Assembly (NCBI RefSeq): GCF_011290365.1
Contig: NZ_CP049786.1
Span: 3,968,001 to 4,032,000, forward strand
From: Leclercia sp. 29361
GTDB taxonomy: Bacteria > Pseudomonadota > Gammaproteobacteria > Enterobacterales > Enterobacteriaceae
DNA length: 64,000 nt
Direction: 5' to 3'
The notes below the pieces were generated by a model. It ran no database searches. It was not told the origin of the DNA and was given only the letters and a program-made list of their open reading frames with translations. Of this stretch, positions 45,581 to 56,259 are shown one piece after another. Both the position numbers and the translations under genes were made by a program. Within the stretch, counting starts at the first letter, position 1. Each line of letters opens with the position of its first letter.

Positions 45581-48454
45581 TTACTGGTATTCACTCAGCG
45601 GCACGCAGGAGCAGAACAGGTTGCGGTCGCCGTAGACGTCATCAAGACGCTTCACGGTCGGCCAGTACTTGTTAGCCACGCCTGCCGGGAAGACCGCCAG
45701 CTCGCGGGAGTAAGCGTGATTCCACTCCGCCACCATCTCGTGCTGGGTGTGCGGGGCGTTGACCAGCGGGTTATCTTCCAGCGTCCATTCGCCATCCTGA
45801 ACGCGGTCGATCTCCATGCGGATCGCCAGCATCGCGTCGATAAAGCGGTCCAGCTCGGCTTTGCTTTCGGATTCGGTTGGCTCAACCATCAGCGTGCCCG
45901 CGACCGGGAACGACATGGTTGGGGCATGGAAGCCGTAGTCGATCAGACGTTTGGCAATGTCCAGCTCGCTGATACCGGTCTGCTCTTTCAGCGGACGAAT
46001 ATCCAGAATACATTCGTGCGCCACGCGGCCATCGCGGCCGGTGTAGAGCACCGGGAAGGCAGACTTCAGACGCGTCGCGATGTAGTTGGCATTCAGGATC
46101 GCCACCTGGCTGGCCTGCTTCAGCCCTTCCGCGCCCATCATGCGGATATACATCCAGCTGATTGGCAGAATGGAGGCGCTGCCGAACGGTGCCGCAGAGA
46201 CCGCGCCCTGACGGGTCAGCATGCCTTCGATCTGCACTACGCTGTGACCCGGTACGAACGGGGCCAGGTGCGCTTTCACACCGATTGGCCCCATACCCGG
46301 GCCGCCACCGCCGTGCGGAATGCAGAAGGTTTTGTGCAGGTTCAGGTGCGACACATCCGCGCCGATAAAGCCTGGCGTGGTGATCCCCACCTGAGCGTTC
46401 ATGTTGGCGCCATCCAGGTAAACCTGGCCGCCGTGCTGGTGCACGATCTCGCACACTTCACGGATGGTCTCTTCGTATACCCCGTGGGTGGACGGATAGG
46501 TCACCATGATGCAGGAGAGCTTATCGCTGGTCTGTTCTGCTTTGGCACGCAGATCTGCCAGATCGATGTTGCCGTTTTTATCACAGGCCACAACCACCAC
46601 TTCCATCCCCGCCATCTGGGCAGAGGCCGGGTTGGTGCCGTGGGCAGAGCTTGGGATCAGGCAGATATCGCGATGGCCTTCGTTGCGGCTCTCGTGATAG
46701 TGACGGATTGCCAGCAGGCCCGCGTACTCGCCCTGTGCGCCGGAGTTTGGCTGCATGCAGAGGGCGTCGTAGCCGGTCAGTTTCACCAGCCAGTCGGAGA
46801 GCTGGTTAATCATCATATGGTAGCCTTCCGCCTGATCGGCCGGGCAGAACGGGTGCAGCTCGGCGAATTCCGGCCAGGTGATCGGGATCATCTCGGCGGC
46901 GGCGTTCAGCTTCATGGTGCAGGAGCCCAGCGGGATCATCGCCTGGTTCAGGGCCAGATCCTTGCGCTCCAGGGAGTGCATGTAGCGCATCATCTCGGTT
47001 TCGCTGTGGTAGCGGTTAAACACCGGATGGGCGAGGATTGCGTCGTCGCGCAGCATGGTCGCCTGGATAGAGCGGCTGTCATGCGCCACCTCTTTATCGA
47101 GGGTATCCACATTCAGGCCGTGGTCGTCACCCAGCAGGACGTTAAACAGGACCTGAATATCTTCACGCGTGGTGGTCTCATCCAGGGTAATGCTCACCGC
47201 ATTGAGGATATCGCTGCGCAGGTTAATCTCTGCGGCTTCGGCGCGCGCCAGCACCGCGGCTTTGTCAGCCACTTCAACACACAGGGTGTCAAAGAAGTGC
47301 GCGTGGCGCAGTTTTTGACCTTTCTGCTGCAGGCCGCAGGCAAGGATATCCGCCAGACGATGAATACGGCTGGCGATACGCTTCAGACCAGCCGGGCCGT
47401 GGAAGACCGCATACAGGCTGGCGATATTGGCCAGCAGCACCTGAGAAGTACAGATGTTGGAGTTCGCTTTCTCACGACGGATGTGCTGCTCGCGAGTCTG
47501 CATCGCCATGCGCAGCGCGGTGTTACCGGCGGCATCTTTTGATACGCCGATAATACGGCCTGGCATGGAGCGTTTGAATTCATCTTTGCCGGCAAAGAAG
47601 GCCGCGTGCGGACCGCCGTAGCCCATCGGCACGCCGAAGCGCTGCGCGGAGCCGAAGACGATGTCTGCGCCCTGTTTGCCCGGGGCCGTTAACAGCACCA
47701 GCGCCATAAAATCGGCCGCCACGCTGACAACAACTTTGCGCGCTTTCAGCTCGGCAATCAGGGTGCCGTAGTCGTGCACTTCACCGGTGGTGCCAACCTG
47801 CTGCAGCAGCACGCCGAACACATCCTGGTGATCCAGCACTTTATCAGCGTCATCAACAATCACCTCAAAACCAAAGGTCTTCGCACGGGTACGCACCACG
47901 TCGAGGGTTTGCGGGTGAACGTCGGCGGCAACGAAGAAGCGGTTTGCGTTCTTCAGTTTGCTGACGCGTTTTGCCATCGCCATCGCTTCTGCGGCAGCGG
48001 TGGCTTCATCCAGCAGCGAGGCCGAGGCGATGTCCAGACCGGTCAGATCCAGGGTGACCTGCTGGAAGTTAAGCAGCGCTTCCAGACGGCCCTGAGACAC
48101 TTCCGGCTGATACGGAGTATAGGCGGTGTACCAGCCCGGGTTTTCCAGCATGTTACGCAGGATCACCGGCGGTAACTGCACGTTGGTGTAGCCCATGCCA
48201 ATGTAAGACTTAAAGCGCTTGTTCAGGCTGGCAATGCCTTTCAGTTCTGCCAGCGCAGCGTATTCAGTGGTGGCTTCACCCACCTGCGGCGGCGTATCGA
48301 GCTGAATATCTTTCGGCACGATCTGGCCGATCAAGGCGTTTAACGAATCCGCGCCAACCGTCTTCAGCATCTCCTGCTGTTGCTGAGCATCCGGCCCGAT
48401 GTGACGTTCAATGAAGGCGCCACGGTTTTCAAGCTGGCTTAAAGTCTGTGTCAT
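45581..48454 (-). CDS. gcvP: Glycine decarboxylase, P protein
   Basis: A 957-residue PLP enzyme of the glycine cleavage complex that decarboxylates glycine and loads the aminomethyl group onto the lipoyl arm of GcvH. The two homologous halves are visible; the PLP lysine is in [17 protein letters not shown] of the second half. Length and sequence match E. coli GcvP. It is the last gene of gcvT-gcvH-gcvP; a BIME lies in the 127-base gap after gcvH. Confidence 0.97.
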   Translation of the reverse strand: MTQTLSQLENRGAFIERHIGPDAQQQQEMLKTVGADSLNALIGQIVPKDIQLDTPPQVGEATTEYAALAELKGIASLNKRFKSYIGMGYTNVQLPPVILRNMLENPGWYTAYTPYQPEVSQGRLEALLNFQQVTLDLTGLDIASASLLDEATAAAEAMAMAKRVSKLKNANRFFVAADVHPQTLDVVRTRAKTFGFEVIVDDADKVLDHQDVFGVLLQQVGTTGEVHDYGTLIAELKARKVVVSVAADFMALVLLTAPGKQGADIVFGSAQRFGVPMGYGGPHAAFFAGKDEFKRSMPGRIIGVSKDAAGNTALRMAMQTREQHIRREKANSNICTSQVLLANIASLYAVFHGPAGLKRIASRIHRLADILACGLQQKGQKLRHAHFFDTLCVEVADKAAVLARAEAAEINLRSDILNAVSITLDETTTREDIQVLFNVLLGDDHGLNVDTLDKEVAHDSRSIQATMLRDDAILAHPVFNRYHSETEMMRYMHSLERKDLALNQAMIPLGSCTMKLNAAAEMIPITWPEFAELHPFCPADQAEGYHMMINQLSDWLVKLTGYDALCMQPNSGAQGEYAGLLAIRHYHESRNEGHRDICLIPSSAHGTNPASAQMAGMEVVVVACDKNGNIDLADLRAKAEQTSDKLSCIMVTYPSTHGVYEETIREVCEIVHQHGGQVYLDGANMNAQVGITTPGFIGADVSHLNLHKTFCIPHGGGGPGMGPIGVKAHLAPFVPGHSVVQIEGMLTRQGAVSAAPFGSASILPISWMYIRMMGAEGLKQASQVAILNANYIATRLKSAFPVLYTGRDGRVAHECILDIRPLKEQTGISELDIAKRLIDYGFHAPTMSFPVAGTLMVEPTESESKAELDRFIDAMLAIRMEIDRVQDGEWTLEDNPLVNAPHTQHEMVAEWNHAYSRELAVFPAGVANKYWPTVKRLDDVYGDRNLFCSCVPLSEYQ

Positions 48455-48504
48455 GAGCGATGGTTCCTGAAACGTGCAGTGAATCGTAGTTGTCTCTAAC
48501 TCTG

Positions 48505-48576
48505 TTGCCCGGTGGCGCTAACGCTTACCGGGCCTACATTGACCTGTAGGCCGGATAAGCGCAGCGCCATCCGGCA
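48505..48576. repeat. BIME between gcvH and gcvP
   Basis: Two inverted REP units: GCCCGGTGGCGCTAACGC... at 48507 and GTAGGCCGGATAAGCGCAGC... at 48546. Within an operon such elements can protect the upstream mRNA and lower expression of the downstream gene. Confidence 0.85.
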
Positions 48577-48581
48577 CAACA

Positions 48582-48971
48582 TTATTCGTCTTCTAACAGG
48601 GCTTCGTATGCAGTCGCATCCAGCAGAGCGGCAACTTCCGCTTCGTCGCTGGCTTTGATTTTGAAGATCCAGCCTTCGCCGTAGGGCTCGCTGTTCACCA
48701 GTTCCGGGGAGTCGCTCAGCGCGTCGTTTACCGCCACGATTTCGCCGCCCACTGGCGCATAGATATCAGAAGCGGCTTTAACAGATTCCGCCACGGCGCA
48801 GTCGTCGCCCGCGGTCACGGTCGCGCCCACTTCCGGCAGATCCACAAAGACCATGTCACCTAACAGCTCCTGAGCATGCTCGGTGATCCCAACGGTGTAA
48901 GTACCGTCGGCTTCTTTGCGCAGCCACTCGTGTTCTTTGCTGTATTTCAGTTCTGCTGGCACATTGCTCAT
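48582..48971 (-). CDS. gcvH: Glycine cleavage system H protein
   Basis: A 129-residue lipoyl carrier protein that shuttles the aminomethyl group between GcvP, GcvT and lipoamide dehydrogenase. The lipoylated lysine is K65 in [12 protein letters not shown]. It lies 23 bases after gcvT. Confidence 0.97.
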   Translation of the reverse strand: MSNVPAELKYSKEHEWLRKEADGTYTVGITEHAQELLGDMVFVDLPEVGATVTAGDDCAVAESVKAASDIYAPVGGEIVAVNDALSDSPELVNSEPYGEGWIFKIKASDEAEVAALLDATAYEALLEDE

Positions 48972-48994
48972 TGAATTTCTCCTGATAAAAATAA

Positions 48995-50089
48995 TTAGGC
49001 GACCGGTTTACCGGCGCGAACAAAAATCGGTTTGGTCACGCGGACCGGCATTTCGCGGTTGCGGATCTGCACCACGGCAGTCTCGCCAATGCCCGCCGGC
49101 ACACGCGCCAGCGCAATACTGTAGCCCAGCGTCGGAGAGAAGGTACCGCTGGTGATAATGCCTTCGCAGTGGTTGCCATTGGCATCGGTGAAACGCACCG
49201 GCAGCTCGCCGCGCAGTACGCCTTTCTCGGTCATCACCAGGCCAACCAGCTGTTCGGTGCCCTTCTCACGCTGCATTTCCAGCGCTTCACGTCCGATAAA
49301 GTCGCGATCCGCCGGTTCCCATGCAATGGTCCAGCCCATGTTGGCCGCCAGCGGAGAGACGCCTTCGTCCATCTCCTGGCCATACAAATTCATGCCGGCT
49401 TCCAGACGCAGCGTATCGCGCGCCCCCAGACCGGCCGGCTTAACGCCCGCCTCGACCAGCGCACGCCAGAAATCGGCCGCTTTTTCATTCGGCATCGCAA
49501 TTTCATAGCCCGCTTCACCGGTATACCCGGTGGTGGCAATAAACAGATCGCCCGCCTGCACGCCAAAGAACGGCTTCATGCCGTCGGTGGCTTGACGCTG
49601 TTCATCAGTGAACAGGGATGCAGCTTTCGCCTGGGCGTTCGGACCCTGCACCGCGATCAGCGACAGGTCATCACGTACTGTGATGTCGATGGAGTAAGGT
49701 TCAGCGTGTTGGGTGATCCAGGCGAGGTCTTTTTCACGGGTGGCGGAGTTAACAACGAGGCGGAAGAAATCTTCGGTAAGGTAATAGACAATCAGGTCGT
49801 CAATCACGCCGCCGGAGGCATTCAGCATGCCGGAATAGAGCGCTTTGCCCGGCTTCGTGAGTTTCGCCACGTCGTTCGCCAGTAGATAACGCAAAAACTC
49901 CCGGGTGCGGCTGCCGTGCAGATCGACAATGGTCATATGCGAGACGTCGAACATACCGGCATCGGTGCGCACCGCATGATGCTCATCAATCTGCGAACCA
50001 TAATGCAGCGGCATCATCCAGCCATGGAAATCGACCATGCGTGCACCGCATAAGGTGTGTTGTTCGTACAAAGGCGTCTGTTGAGCCAT
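48995..50089 (-). CDS. gcvT: Aminomethyltransferase, glycine cleavage T protein
   Basis: A 364-residue enzyme that moves the one-carbon unit from lipoyl-GcvH to tetrahydrofolate and frees ammonia. It starts [24 protein letters not shown], and the folate-site residue is in [15 protein letters not shown]. It is the first gene of the operon. The control region upstream contains repeated GcvA-type ATTAG/CTAAT motifs. Confidence 0.97.
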   Translation of the reverse strand: MAQQTPLYEQHTLCGARMVDFHGWMMPLHYGSQIDEHHAVRTDAGMFDVSHMTIVDLHGSRTREFLRYLLANDVAKLTKPGKALYSGMLNASGGVIDDLIVYYLTEDFFRLVVNSATREKDLAWITQHAEPYSIDITVRDDLSLIAVQGPNAQAKAASLFTDEQRQATDGMKPFFGVQAGDLFIATTGYTGEAGYEIAMPNEKAADFWRALVEAGVKPAGLGARDTLRLEAGMNLYGQEMDEGVSPLAANMGWTIAWEPADRDFIGREALEMQREKGTEQLVGLVMTEKGVLRGELPVRFTDANGNHCEGIITSGTFSPTLGYSIALARVPAGIGETAVVQIRNREMPVRVTKPIFVRAGKPVA

Positions 50090-50468
50090 CTTATCCTCGT
50101 TGAATGAGCTGGGCTGTCTTGCGTTTTATGCTGAAAATTTCACCATAAAACCCGGCATCGGCATCGCTCCCGGACGCCGACGCAAACGTTCTCTTTTCCC
50201 TGAAGTTACCACTGAAAACGGTGGTTAACCATAAGGGAAAATGGGTCATCACATTAGCTTATGGTCAAAAATGCCAGCAAAGCGTACAGAGTTATTCACT
50301 ATAAAAATGCGAATCATTCCGCACAAAAGCAAAGTAACCTGAAGAAGATTTAGTACAAGAGGATATTTACTGCGGAAAAATGCGCGAAATTTCCGTAACA
50401 TAAAAATCATTAGATTAGATAATCTAATGCGAAAAAGCGGGTGAAATTAGATTATTTCAAACGAGGGA
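50090..50468 (-). promoter_or_regulatory. gcvTHP control region with GcvA-type motifs
   Basis: This gene-free stretch (part of the 428-base gap between gcvT and ubiI) contains a perfect 22-base palindrome at 50408-50429 (arms CATTAGATTA and TAATCTAATG), holding several ATTAG/CTAAT pentamers, with further copies at 50253 and 50446. CTAAT is the known GcvA recognition core, and GcvA sites are far upstream of gcvT in E. coli too. Lrp and PurR also act there in E. coli, but their sites were not placed here. Confidence 0.6.
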
Positions 50469-50496
50469 ATTCTGCCGACCCACAGGCCGACAGAAT
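50469..50496 (-). terminator. Hairpin after ubiI
   Basis: A 12-bp stem with a 4-base loop (on the minus strand ATTCTGTCGGCC...GGGTCGGCAGAAT), 21 bases after the ubiI stop. There is no proper T-tract, so termination efficiency is uncertain. Confidence 0.6.
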
Positions 50497-50517
50497 AAAG
50501 TGTGACGGGGTTCTAAA

Positions 50518-51720
50518 TTAGCGTAGCCAGTCCGGCAGATCGTTAAGACCCATCGCCTGGCGCAGGAGTTGTGGTTTGACGCCCGGGAGGGTGTCAGCCA
50601 GCTTCAGACCGAGATCGCGCAGCAGTTTTTTGGCCGGGTTGGCACCGGCAAAGAGTTCGCGGAACCCCTGCATGCCCGCCAGCATCATCGCAGCACTGTG
50701 CTTACGGCTGCGTTCGTACCGGCGCAGGTAAAGATGCTGCCCGATATCTTTACCCTCACGATGCAGACGACGCAGTTCATTCACCAGCTCGGCAGCATCC
50801 ATAAAGCCCAGATTCACGCCCTGCCCGGCCAGGGGATGAATAGTGTGCGCGGCGTCGCCCACCAGCGCCAGACGATGGGCGGCGAACTGGCGCGCATAGC
50901 GACCGGTTAACGGGAACACCTGGCGCTCGCTTTCGACGGTGCAGAGCCCCAGTCGGTTATCAAAGGCCACGCACAGCGCCTGATTGAACTCGTCGGCGGA
51001 CGCCTCATGCATCTGCTGGGCCTTCTCGGGGGAAAGCGACCAGACGATCGAGCAGAGATGCGGATCGCTCAGCGGCAGGAAGGCGAGAATGCCATCATTA
51101 TGGAAAATCTGCCGGGCTACGGCCTGATGCGGCTCCGCGGTGCGGATGGTGGCGACCAGCGCATGATGGCGGTAGTCCCAGTATGTGAGTGGAATGTCGG
51201 CTTTGTTACGCAGCCAGGAGTTTGCCCCATCGGCCCCTACCACCAGACGCGCGGTCAGCATGTCGCCGCTTTGCAGGGTAATAAAGGCATCGTTTTCGCC
51301 CCAGGCCACCTGCTGCAGCTGCGCGGGCGCAATCAGCGTGACGTCGCTGCACTGCTGCGCTTTCTGCCATAACGCATGGTGAATCACCGCGTTTTCAATG
51401 ATATGGCCAAGATGGCTGTAGCCCATACTCTCATCATCAAAAGCGATATGCCCGAAGCTGTCTTTATCCCACACTTCCATGCCGTGATAGCAGCTGGCGC
51501 GTTGGGCGACGATCTCTGACCAGACGCCGATACGGGTCAGCAGCTTTTCACTGGCGGCGTTGATCGCTGAGACACGGAGCTCAGGCGGCGCATCGGAAGC
51601 GACAGGCTGAGGCTGTTTCTGCTCCAGCACCGCCACGCGCAGACCGCTACCCTGCAGACCGCAGGCCAGCGCCAGTCCTACCATTCCGCCACCGACAATG
51701 GCAACATCAACATTCTGCAC
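50518..51720 (-). CDS. ubiI: Ubiquinone-pathway C5 hydroxylase UbiI
   Basis: A 400-residue FAD monooxygenase of the UbiH/COQ6 family that hydroxylates C5 of the ubiquinone ring under aerobic conditions. The N-terminal FAD motif is VAIVGGGMVGLALACGL, the middle motif ADGANSWLRNK, and the C-terminal one LVGDAAHTIHPLAGQGVNLG. It is 12 bases after ubiH. The former name is visC. Confidence 0.96.
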   Translation of the reverse strand: MQNVDVAIVGGGMVGLALACGLQGSGLRVAVLEQKQPQPVASDAPPELRVSAINAASEKLLTRIGVWSEIVAQRASCYHGMEVWDKDSFGHIAFDDESMGYSHLGHIIENAVIHHALWQKAQQCSDVTLIAPAQLQQVAWGENDAFITLQSGDMLTARLVVGADGANSWLRNKADIPLTYWDYRHHALVATIRTAEPHQAVARQIFHNDGILAFLPLSDPHLCSIVWSLSPEKAQQMHEASADEFNQALCVAFDNRLGLCTVESERQVFPLTGRYARQFAAHRLALVGDAAHTIHPLAGQGVNLGFMDAAELVNELRRLHREGKDIGQHLYLRRYERSRKHSAAMMLAGMQGFRELFAGANPAKKLLRDLGLKLADTLPGVKPQLLRQAMGLNDLPDWLR

Positions 51721-51732
51721 TTTGTTAACTCC

Positions 51733-52911
51733 TTAGCGAGCGACCCAACCGAGAGTCCTCTGCGCCAGCACATCGCGTGCCGGAATGAATAATTCCATCG
51801 CCATTAACCCCAGGTTACGCCCTGCCACCAGCGGTGCCCAGCGATTAGCAAACAGATGCACCAGCCCGTCGGTGACGCCGATGGTGGCCTCTTTATCTGC
51901 CTGACGTCGTTTCTGATACTGGCATAGCACCGGATACGCGCCGCAATCCTGCTGTCGGGCAAAGGCCTGCGCCAGCGTTTCGGCGAGGGTCATCACATCG
52001 CGCAGCCCGAGGTTAAAGCCCTGCCCGGCGATAGGGTGTAACGTCTGGGCCGCATTGCCCACCAGCGCGACGCGATGGGAGACAGCCTGCGACGCCGTGG
52101 TTAATGCTAAAGGATAGACCGAACGCTTCCCGGCATGGGTGATACGTCCCAGCCGCCAGCCAAAGGCTTTTTGCAGTTCGGTGCAGAAGCGTTCATCCGA
52201 CCAGGCCTGCACTTCATCTGCTTTTTCCAGCGGATGGCACCAGACCAGCGAGCTACGTCCCTGCGACATCGGCAGCATGGCCAAAGGACCATGCTGGGTA
52301 AAACGTTCAAAGGCGCGGCCACGGTGTGGCTCGGCGGTGGCAACGTTGGCGATCACCGCCAGCTGATGGTACGGCTGCTGCTGCCACTGGATGCCACACT
52401 GCTGACCGAGCGCTGAACGGGAGCCGTCAGCTGCCACCAGCAGTTGTCCCTCGAGCGTACTGCCGTCATCCAGCGTGACGCTGACCGAGGTTTCGCTGCG
52501 GGTAGAGTGTTCCACGCGCGCCGGGCAATGCAGCGTCACGCCAGGGGCATCCTGCAGCAGGCGGAACAGTCGCAGACCTACGTCGTGCAGCTCCACCACC
52601 TGCCCCAGGGCATCAATGCGATAATCCTGCGCCTCAAGGGTGACAAACCCGGCGTGGCCCCGGTCGCTGACATGAACGGTTTCGATCGCGGTAGCGCAAT
52701 CGGCAATCGCCTGCCAGATGCCGCTGCGGGCCAACTGCTGGCAGGTTCCCTGCGCCAGGGCGATGGCGCGGCCATCAAACCCCGGATGACCGGCCGACTG
52801 CGGCGCCACGGCCTCAACCAGATGCACCGGAAGCTTGCCCTGGGTCAGCGTAGAAATCGCCAGCGCCAGGGTGGCGCCCGTCATGCCTCCGCCAACGATG
52901 ATGATGCTCAT
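51733..52911 (-). CDS. ubiH: Ubiquinone-pathway hydroxylase UbiH
   Basis: A 392-residue FAD monooxygenase, paralog of the adjacent UbiI, acting on a later ring carbon (C1) in ubiquinone synthesis. FAD motifs are IIVGGGMTGATLALAI, ADGSRSALGQQ and LVGNAAQTLHPIAGQGFNLG. Its ATG overlaps the end of pepP by four bases, so pepP-ubiH-ubiI are translated as one unit. Confidence 0.96.
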   Translation of the reverse strand: MSIIIVGGGMTGATLALAISTLTQGKLPVHLVEAVAPQSAGHPGFDGRAIALAQGTCQQLARSGIWQAIADCATAIETVHVSDRGHAGFVTLEAQDYRIDALGQVVELHDVGLRLFRLLQDAPGVTLHCPARVEHSTRSETSVSVTLDDGSTLEGQLLVAADGSRSALGQQCGIQWQQQPYHQLAVIANVATAEPHRGRAFERFTQHGPLAMLPMSQGRSSLVWCHPLEKADEVQAWSDERFCTELQKAFGWRLGRITHAGKRSVYPLALTTASQAVSHRVALVGNAAQTLHPIAGQGFNLGLRDVMTLAETLAQAFARQQDCGAYPVLCQYQKRRQADKEATIGVTDGLVHLFANRWAPLVAGRNLGLMAMELFIPARDVLAQRTLGWVAR

Positions 52912-54221
52912 CGGCGTGCCGCCGCCATCAGGGCTTCAATCTCGTCGGCGTTTTTCACCACCGACGCCGTCAGGTTTTCGTTACCGGATTCAGTGATGAC
53001 GATGTCATCTTCGATACGAATACCGATCCCGCGATACTCGGCGGGCACGTCGGCATCCGGGGCGATATAGAGCCCCGGTTCAACGGTCAGCACCATTCCT
53101 GGCTCCAGCACGCGGGAACGTTCCGGGCCATACACGCCCACATCATGCACATCCAGCCCCAGCCAGTGGCTCAGGCCATGCATAAAGAAGGGACGGTGAG
53201 CGTTCTCTGCGATCAGCTGATCGACGTCGCCGTTGAGGATCCCCAGCTCTACCAGCCCGCTAATCATAATGCGCACCACTTCGCCGGTGACCTCCTGAAT
53301 AGAGGTGCCGGGGCGGAAAAGCATCAGCGCGGTGTCCAGCGACTGCAGGACGATGTCGTAGATGGCACGCTGGGCCGGGGTAAATTTACCGTTCACCGGG
53401 AAGGTGCGGGTGATATCCCCGGCATAGCCTTTAAATTCGCATCCGGCATCGATCAGCACCAGATCGCCATCCCGCAGTTCAGACTCGTTTTCGGTGTAAT
53501 GCAGAATGCAGCCGTTTTCACCGCCGCCAACGATGGTGTTATAGGCCGGGTAGCGAGCACCGTGGCGGGTAAATTCATGGTGAATTTCGCCTTCCAGCTG
53601 ATACTCGAACATTCCCGGACAACATTTTTGCATCGCCCGGGTATGGGCCAGAGCGCTGATCTCGCCCGCGCGACGCATGACCTCGAGCTCTTCTTCTGAT
53701 TTAAACAGGCGAAGCTCGTGGACGGCGGGACGCCAGTCGGTGAGCGTTATCGGCGCTTTCAGATTTTGCCGGGAACCTTTGCGCAGCTTATCCAGCGCGG
53801 TAAAGACAATCTCATCGGCATAGGCGTATTCACCCTGCGCGTGGTAGACCACATCCAGGCCATTGAGCAGCTGGTAGAGCTGCTCGTTGATTTCGCTGAA
53901 CGCCAGGGCGCGATCCACGCCCAACTTTTCCGGCGCGGCCTGCTGGCCCAGACGGCGGCCAAACCAGATCTCGGCGGTGAGATCCCGAACGCGGTTAAAC
54001 AGCACGCTGTGGTTATGGGTGTCGTGACTTTTGATCAGCACCAGCACCGACTCCGGCTCATTGAAGCCGGTGAAGTACCAGAAATCGCTGCTCTGGCGGT
54101 ACGGATATTCGCTATCGTTGCTGCGCGTGGCTTCCGGTGCGGCAAAAATCAACGCGGCGCTGCCCGGCTGCATAGTCGCCAGCAGCGCCTGACGGCGGCG
54201 AAGGTACTCTTGCTGAGTCAT
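52908..54221 (-). CDS. pepP: Xaa-Pro aminopeptidase P
   Basis: A 437-residue metallopeptidase (M24 family) that removes an N-terminal residue before proline. The pita-bread domain carries the dimetal ligands: DAGCEFKGYAGDITRTFP (two aspartates), HGLSHWLGLDVHD (histidine), EPGLYI and GIGIRIEDDI (glutamates). It is between ygfB and ubiH in a conserved operon. Confidence 0.96.
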   Translation of the reverse strand: MTQQEYLRRRQALLATMQPGSAALIFAAPEATRSNDSEYPYRQSSDFWYFTGFNEPESVLVLIKSHDTHNHSVLFNRVRDLTAEIWFGRRLGQQAAPEKLGVDRALAFSEINEQLYQLLNGLDVVYHAQGEYAYADEIVFTALDKLRKGSRQNLKAPITLTDWRPAVHELRLFKSEEELEVMRRAGEISALAHTRAMQKCCPGMFEYQLEGEIHHEFTRHGARYPAYNTIVGGGENGCILHYTENESELRDGDLVLIDAGCEFKGYAGDITRTFPVNGKFTPAQRAIYDIVLQSLDTALMLFRPGTSIQEVTGEVVRIMISGLVELGILNGDVDQLIAENAHRPFFMHGLSHWLGLDVHDVGVYGPERSRVLEPGMVLTVEPGLYIAPDADVPAEYRGIGIRIEDDIVITESGNENLTASVVKNADEIEALMAAARR

Positions 54222-54242
54222 GACACCCTCCTGGAATCGTTA

Positions 54243-54827
54243 TTAGTGTAAGGTTGGTTTGCGCACTTCCGGCGCGGTCGGTTTTACGCGCGTAAAGGTG
54301 TCGTGGCAAAGCAGCGACGCCACACGCACGTACTCGATGATCTCTTCCAGCGACATCTCCAGCTCTTCCTGATCCTCGTCTTCATCGTAGCCCAGCTGAG
54401 CGATGTTACGCAGATCGTCGATCGCTTCTCCGGCCTCGCCCGTCACTTTTTCCAGCTTAGGCTGCGTCACACCCAACCCTAGCAGGTAGTGATTGACCCA
54501 ACCGGCCAGCGCATCGGCGCGATCGAACACGCTGACGTCGTCGCCATCAGGCAGATAAAGCTGAAAAAGGAAGCCGTCGTCTTCCAGCGCATCGCTGGTT
54601 GCGCCATGCATGCTGCGCAACGCCTGGGCGAGGTCGTGCCCAAACGCCAGACCCTCGTTCGTCAGGTCGTGAACCAGCGGCAGCCAAGAGCTGTCGTTGT
54701 TTCCACCACACAGCATCCCGCTGATCAGACCGTGCATTTCAGCCGGGGTTAAACCCACTCCCTGCTGGTTCAGTAACTGGCTGACATCGTTGTAACCAGG
54801 CATTTCGTTCTGCATAGACATGCTCAT
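54243..54827 (-). CDS. ygfB: YgfB, UPF0149-family protein
   Basis: A 194-residue YgfB-family protein, starting [25 protein letters not shown], acidic in its middle. E. coli has the same gene in the same place. The biochemical role is unclear; in Pseudomonas a homolog affects regulation of a peptidoglycan amidase. It is the first gene of ygfB-pepP-ubiH-ubiI, divergent from zapA. Confidence 0.92.
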   Translation of the reverse strand: MSMSMQNEMPGYNDVSQLLNQQGVGLTPAEMHGLISGMLCGGNNDSSWLPLVHDLTNEGLAFGHDLAQALRSMHGATSDALEDDGFLFQLYLPDGDDVSVFDRADALAGWVNHYLLGLGVTQPKLEKVTGEAGEAIDDLRNIAQLGYDEDEDQEELEMSLEEIIEYVRVASLLCHDTFTRVKPTAPEVRKPTLH

Positions 54828-54922
54828 TCGTCATCAAAGGGAGGAATATTCATGATATGCTACCACTTTGGACCCTGGTGAACCAGAATAGGGCTTGTTT
54901 CTACACGCCAGGGTAGCTATAG

Positions 54923-55339
<417 letters not shown>

Positions 55340-55359
55340 AGAGTGACCGTGAAGGAAAA

Positions 55360-55543
55360 ATTTCTCTGAGATGTTCGCATGCGGGCCAGTCCCCTGAGCC
55401 GATATTTCATACCACAAGAATGTGGCGCTCCATGGTTGGTGAGCATGCTCGGTTCGTCCGAGAAGCCTTAAAACTATGACGACACATTCACCTTGAACCA
55501 AGGGTTCAAGGGTTACAGCCTGCGGCGGCATCTCGGAGATTCC
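55360..55543 (+). ncRNA. ssrS: 6S RNA
   Basis: About 184 bases that follow E. coli 6S RNA nearly base for base, starting ATTTCTCTGAGATGTTCGCA and closing with CATCTCGGAGATTCC, which pair to form the terminal stem; the central bubble mimics an open promoter. It binds the sigma-70 holoenzyme in stationary phase. It is cotranscribed with fau, which begins 25 bases later. Confidence 0.96.
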
Positions 55544-55568
55544 CTCACCTTTCTACCCAGCGACTACC

Positions 55569-56168
55569 ATGACGCAACTTCCTGAAGTCCCTGCCTCTCG
55601 TCAACACATTCGTCAGTTTATCCGTCAGCAACGCAGAGCCTTATCGTCTGAACAACAAGCCCATTTCGCGCAACAAGGCGCGGCACGCATGATGGCTTAT
55701 CCACCCGTTGTGATGGCGCATACTGTCGCCCTGTTTCTCTCCTTTGATGGCGAACTCGATACCCAACCGCTGATCGATGAGCTCTGGCGCACCGGGAAAA
55801 AGGTCTATCTGCCGGTATTGCACCCGTTCAGCCCGGGGAACTTGCTGTTTCTGCACTACCATCCTCACAGCGAGCTGGTGGTGAATCGTCTGAAAATCAC
55901 CGAACCTAAGCTGGACGTGCGCGACGTGCTGCCGCTGGATCAGCTGGACGTACTGGTGACGCCGTTGGTGGCATTTGATGAGAGCGGACAGCGTTTGGGT
56001 ATGGGCGGAGGTTTTTACGATCGCACTCTGCAAAACTGGCAGCAGCACGGCTTACAGCCCGTAGGCTATGCCCATGATTGTCAGCGCGTGGACGCGTTAC
56101 CGGTTGAGAAATGGGATATTCCGCTGCCTGCGGTGGTGACGCCGTCGAAGATTTGGCAGTGGAGGTAA
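55569..56168 (+). CDS. fau: 5-formyltetrahydrofolate cyclo-ligase
   Basis: A 199-residue enzyme (5-FCL, also called YgfA) that turns 5-formyl-THF into 5,10-methenyl-THF using ATP. The N-terminus HIRQFIRQQRRALSSEQQA is typical, and the nucleotide-binding motif is RLGMGGGFYDRTL. It follows 6S RNA as in other proteobacteria. Confidence 0.95.
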   Translation: MTQLPEVPASRQHIRQFIRQQRRALSSEQQAHFAQQGAARMMAYPPVVMAHTVALFLSFDGELDTQPLIDELWRTGKKVYLPVLHPFSPGNLLFLHYHPHSELVVNRLKITEPKLDVRDVLPLDQLDVLVTPLVAFDESGQRLGMGGGFYDRTLQNWQQHGLQPVGYAHDCQRVDALPVEKWDIPLPAVVTPSKIWQWR

Positions 56169-56172
56169 AAGC

Positions 56173-56199
56173 AAAACGGTAACGCCAGTTACCGTTTTT
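56173..56199 (+). terminator. Terminator of ssrS-fau
   Basis: AAAACGGTAAC-GCCA-GTTACCGTTTTT, a strong hairpin with a T-run, 4 bases after the fau stop. Confidence 0.88.
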
Positions 56200-56208
56200 A
56201 GTGTTTGC

Positions 56209-56242
56209 GCCCTCTCCCTGTGGGAGAGGGGCGGGGTGAGGG
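56209..56242. repeat. Palindromic repeat, CCCTCTCCC family
   Basis: GCCCTCTCCC-TG-TGGGAGAGGG followed by GCGGGGTGAGGGC. Third copy in the window, again between convergent genes (fau and serA). Confidence 0.7.
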
Positions 56243-56259
56243 CATCAGACCGCACTAAC

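Noticed and set aside
45497..47542. A long open frame (681 codons) on the plus strand opposite gcvP.
   Set aside because: It is antisense to the whole second half of gcvP, resembles no known protein and is explained by the G+C-rich codon bias of gcvP.
56169..56259. A search for the SibC/IbsC toxin-antisense pair found between fau and serA in E. coli.
   Set aside because: The gap is only about 90 bases, filled by a terminator and a palindromic repeat; there is no room for the pair.
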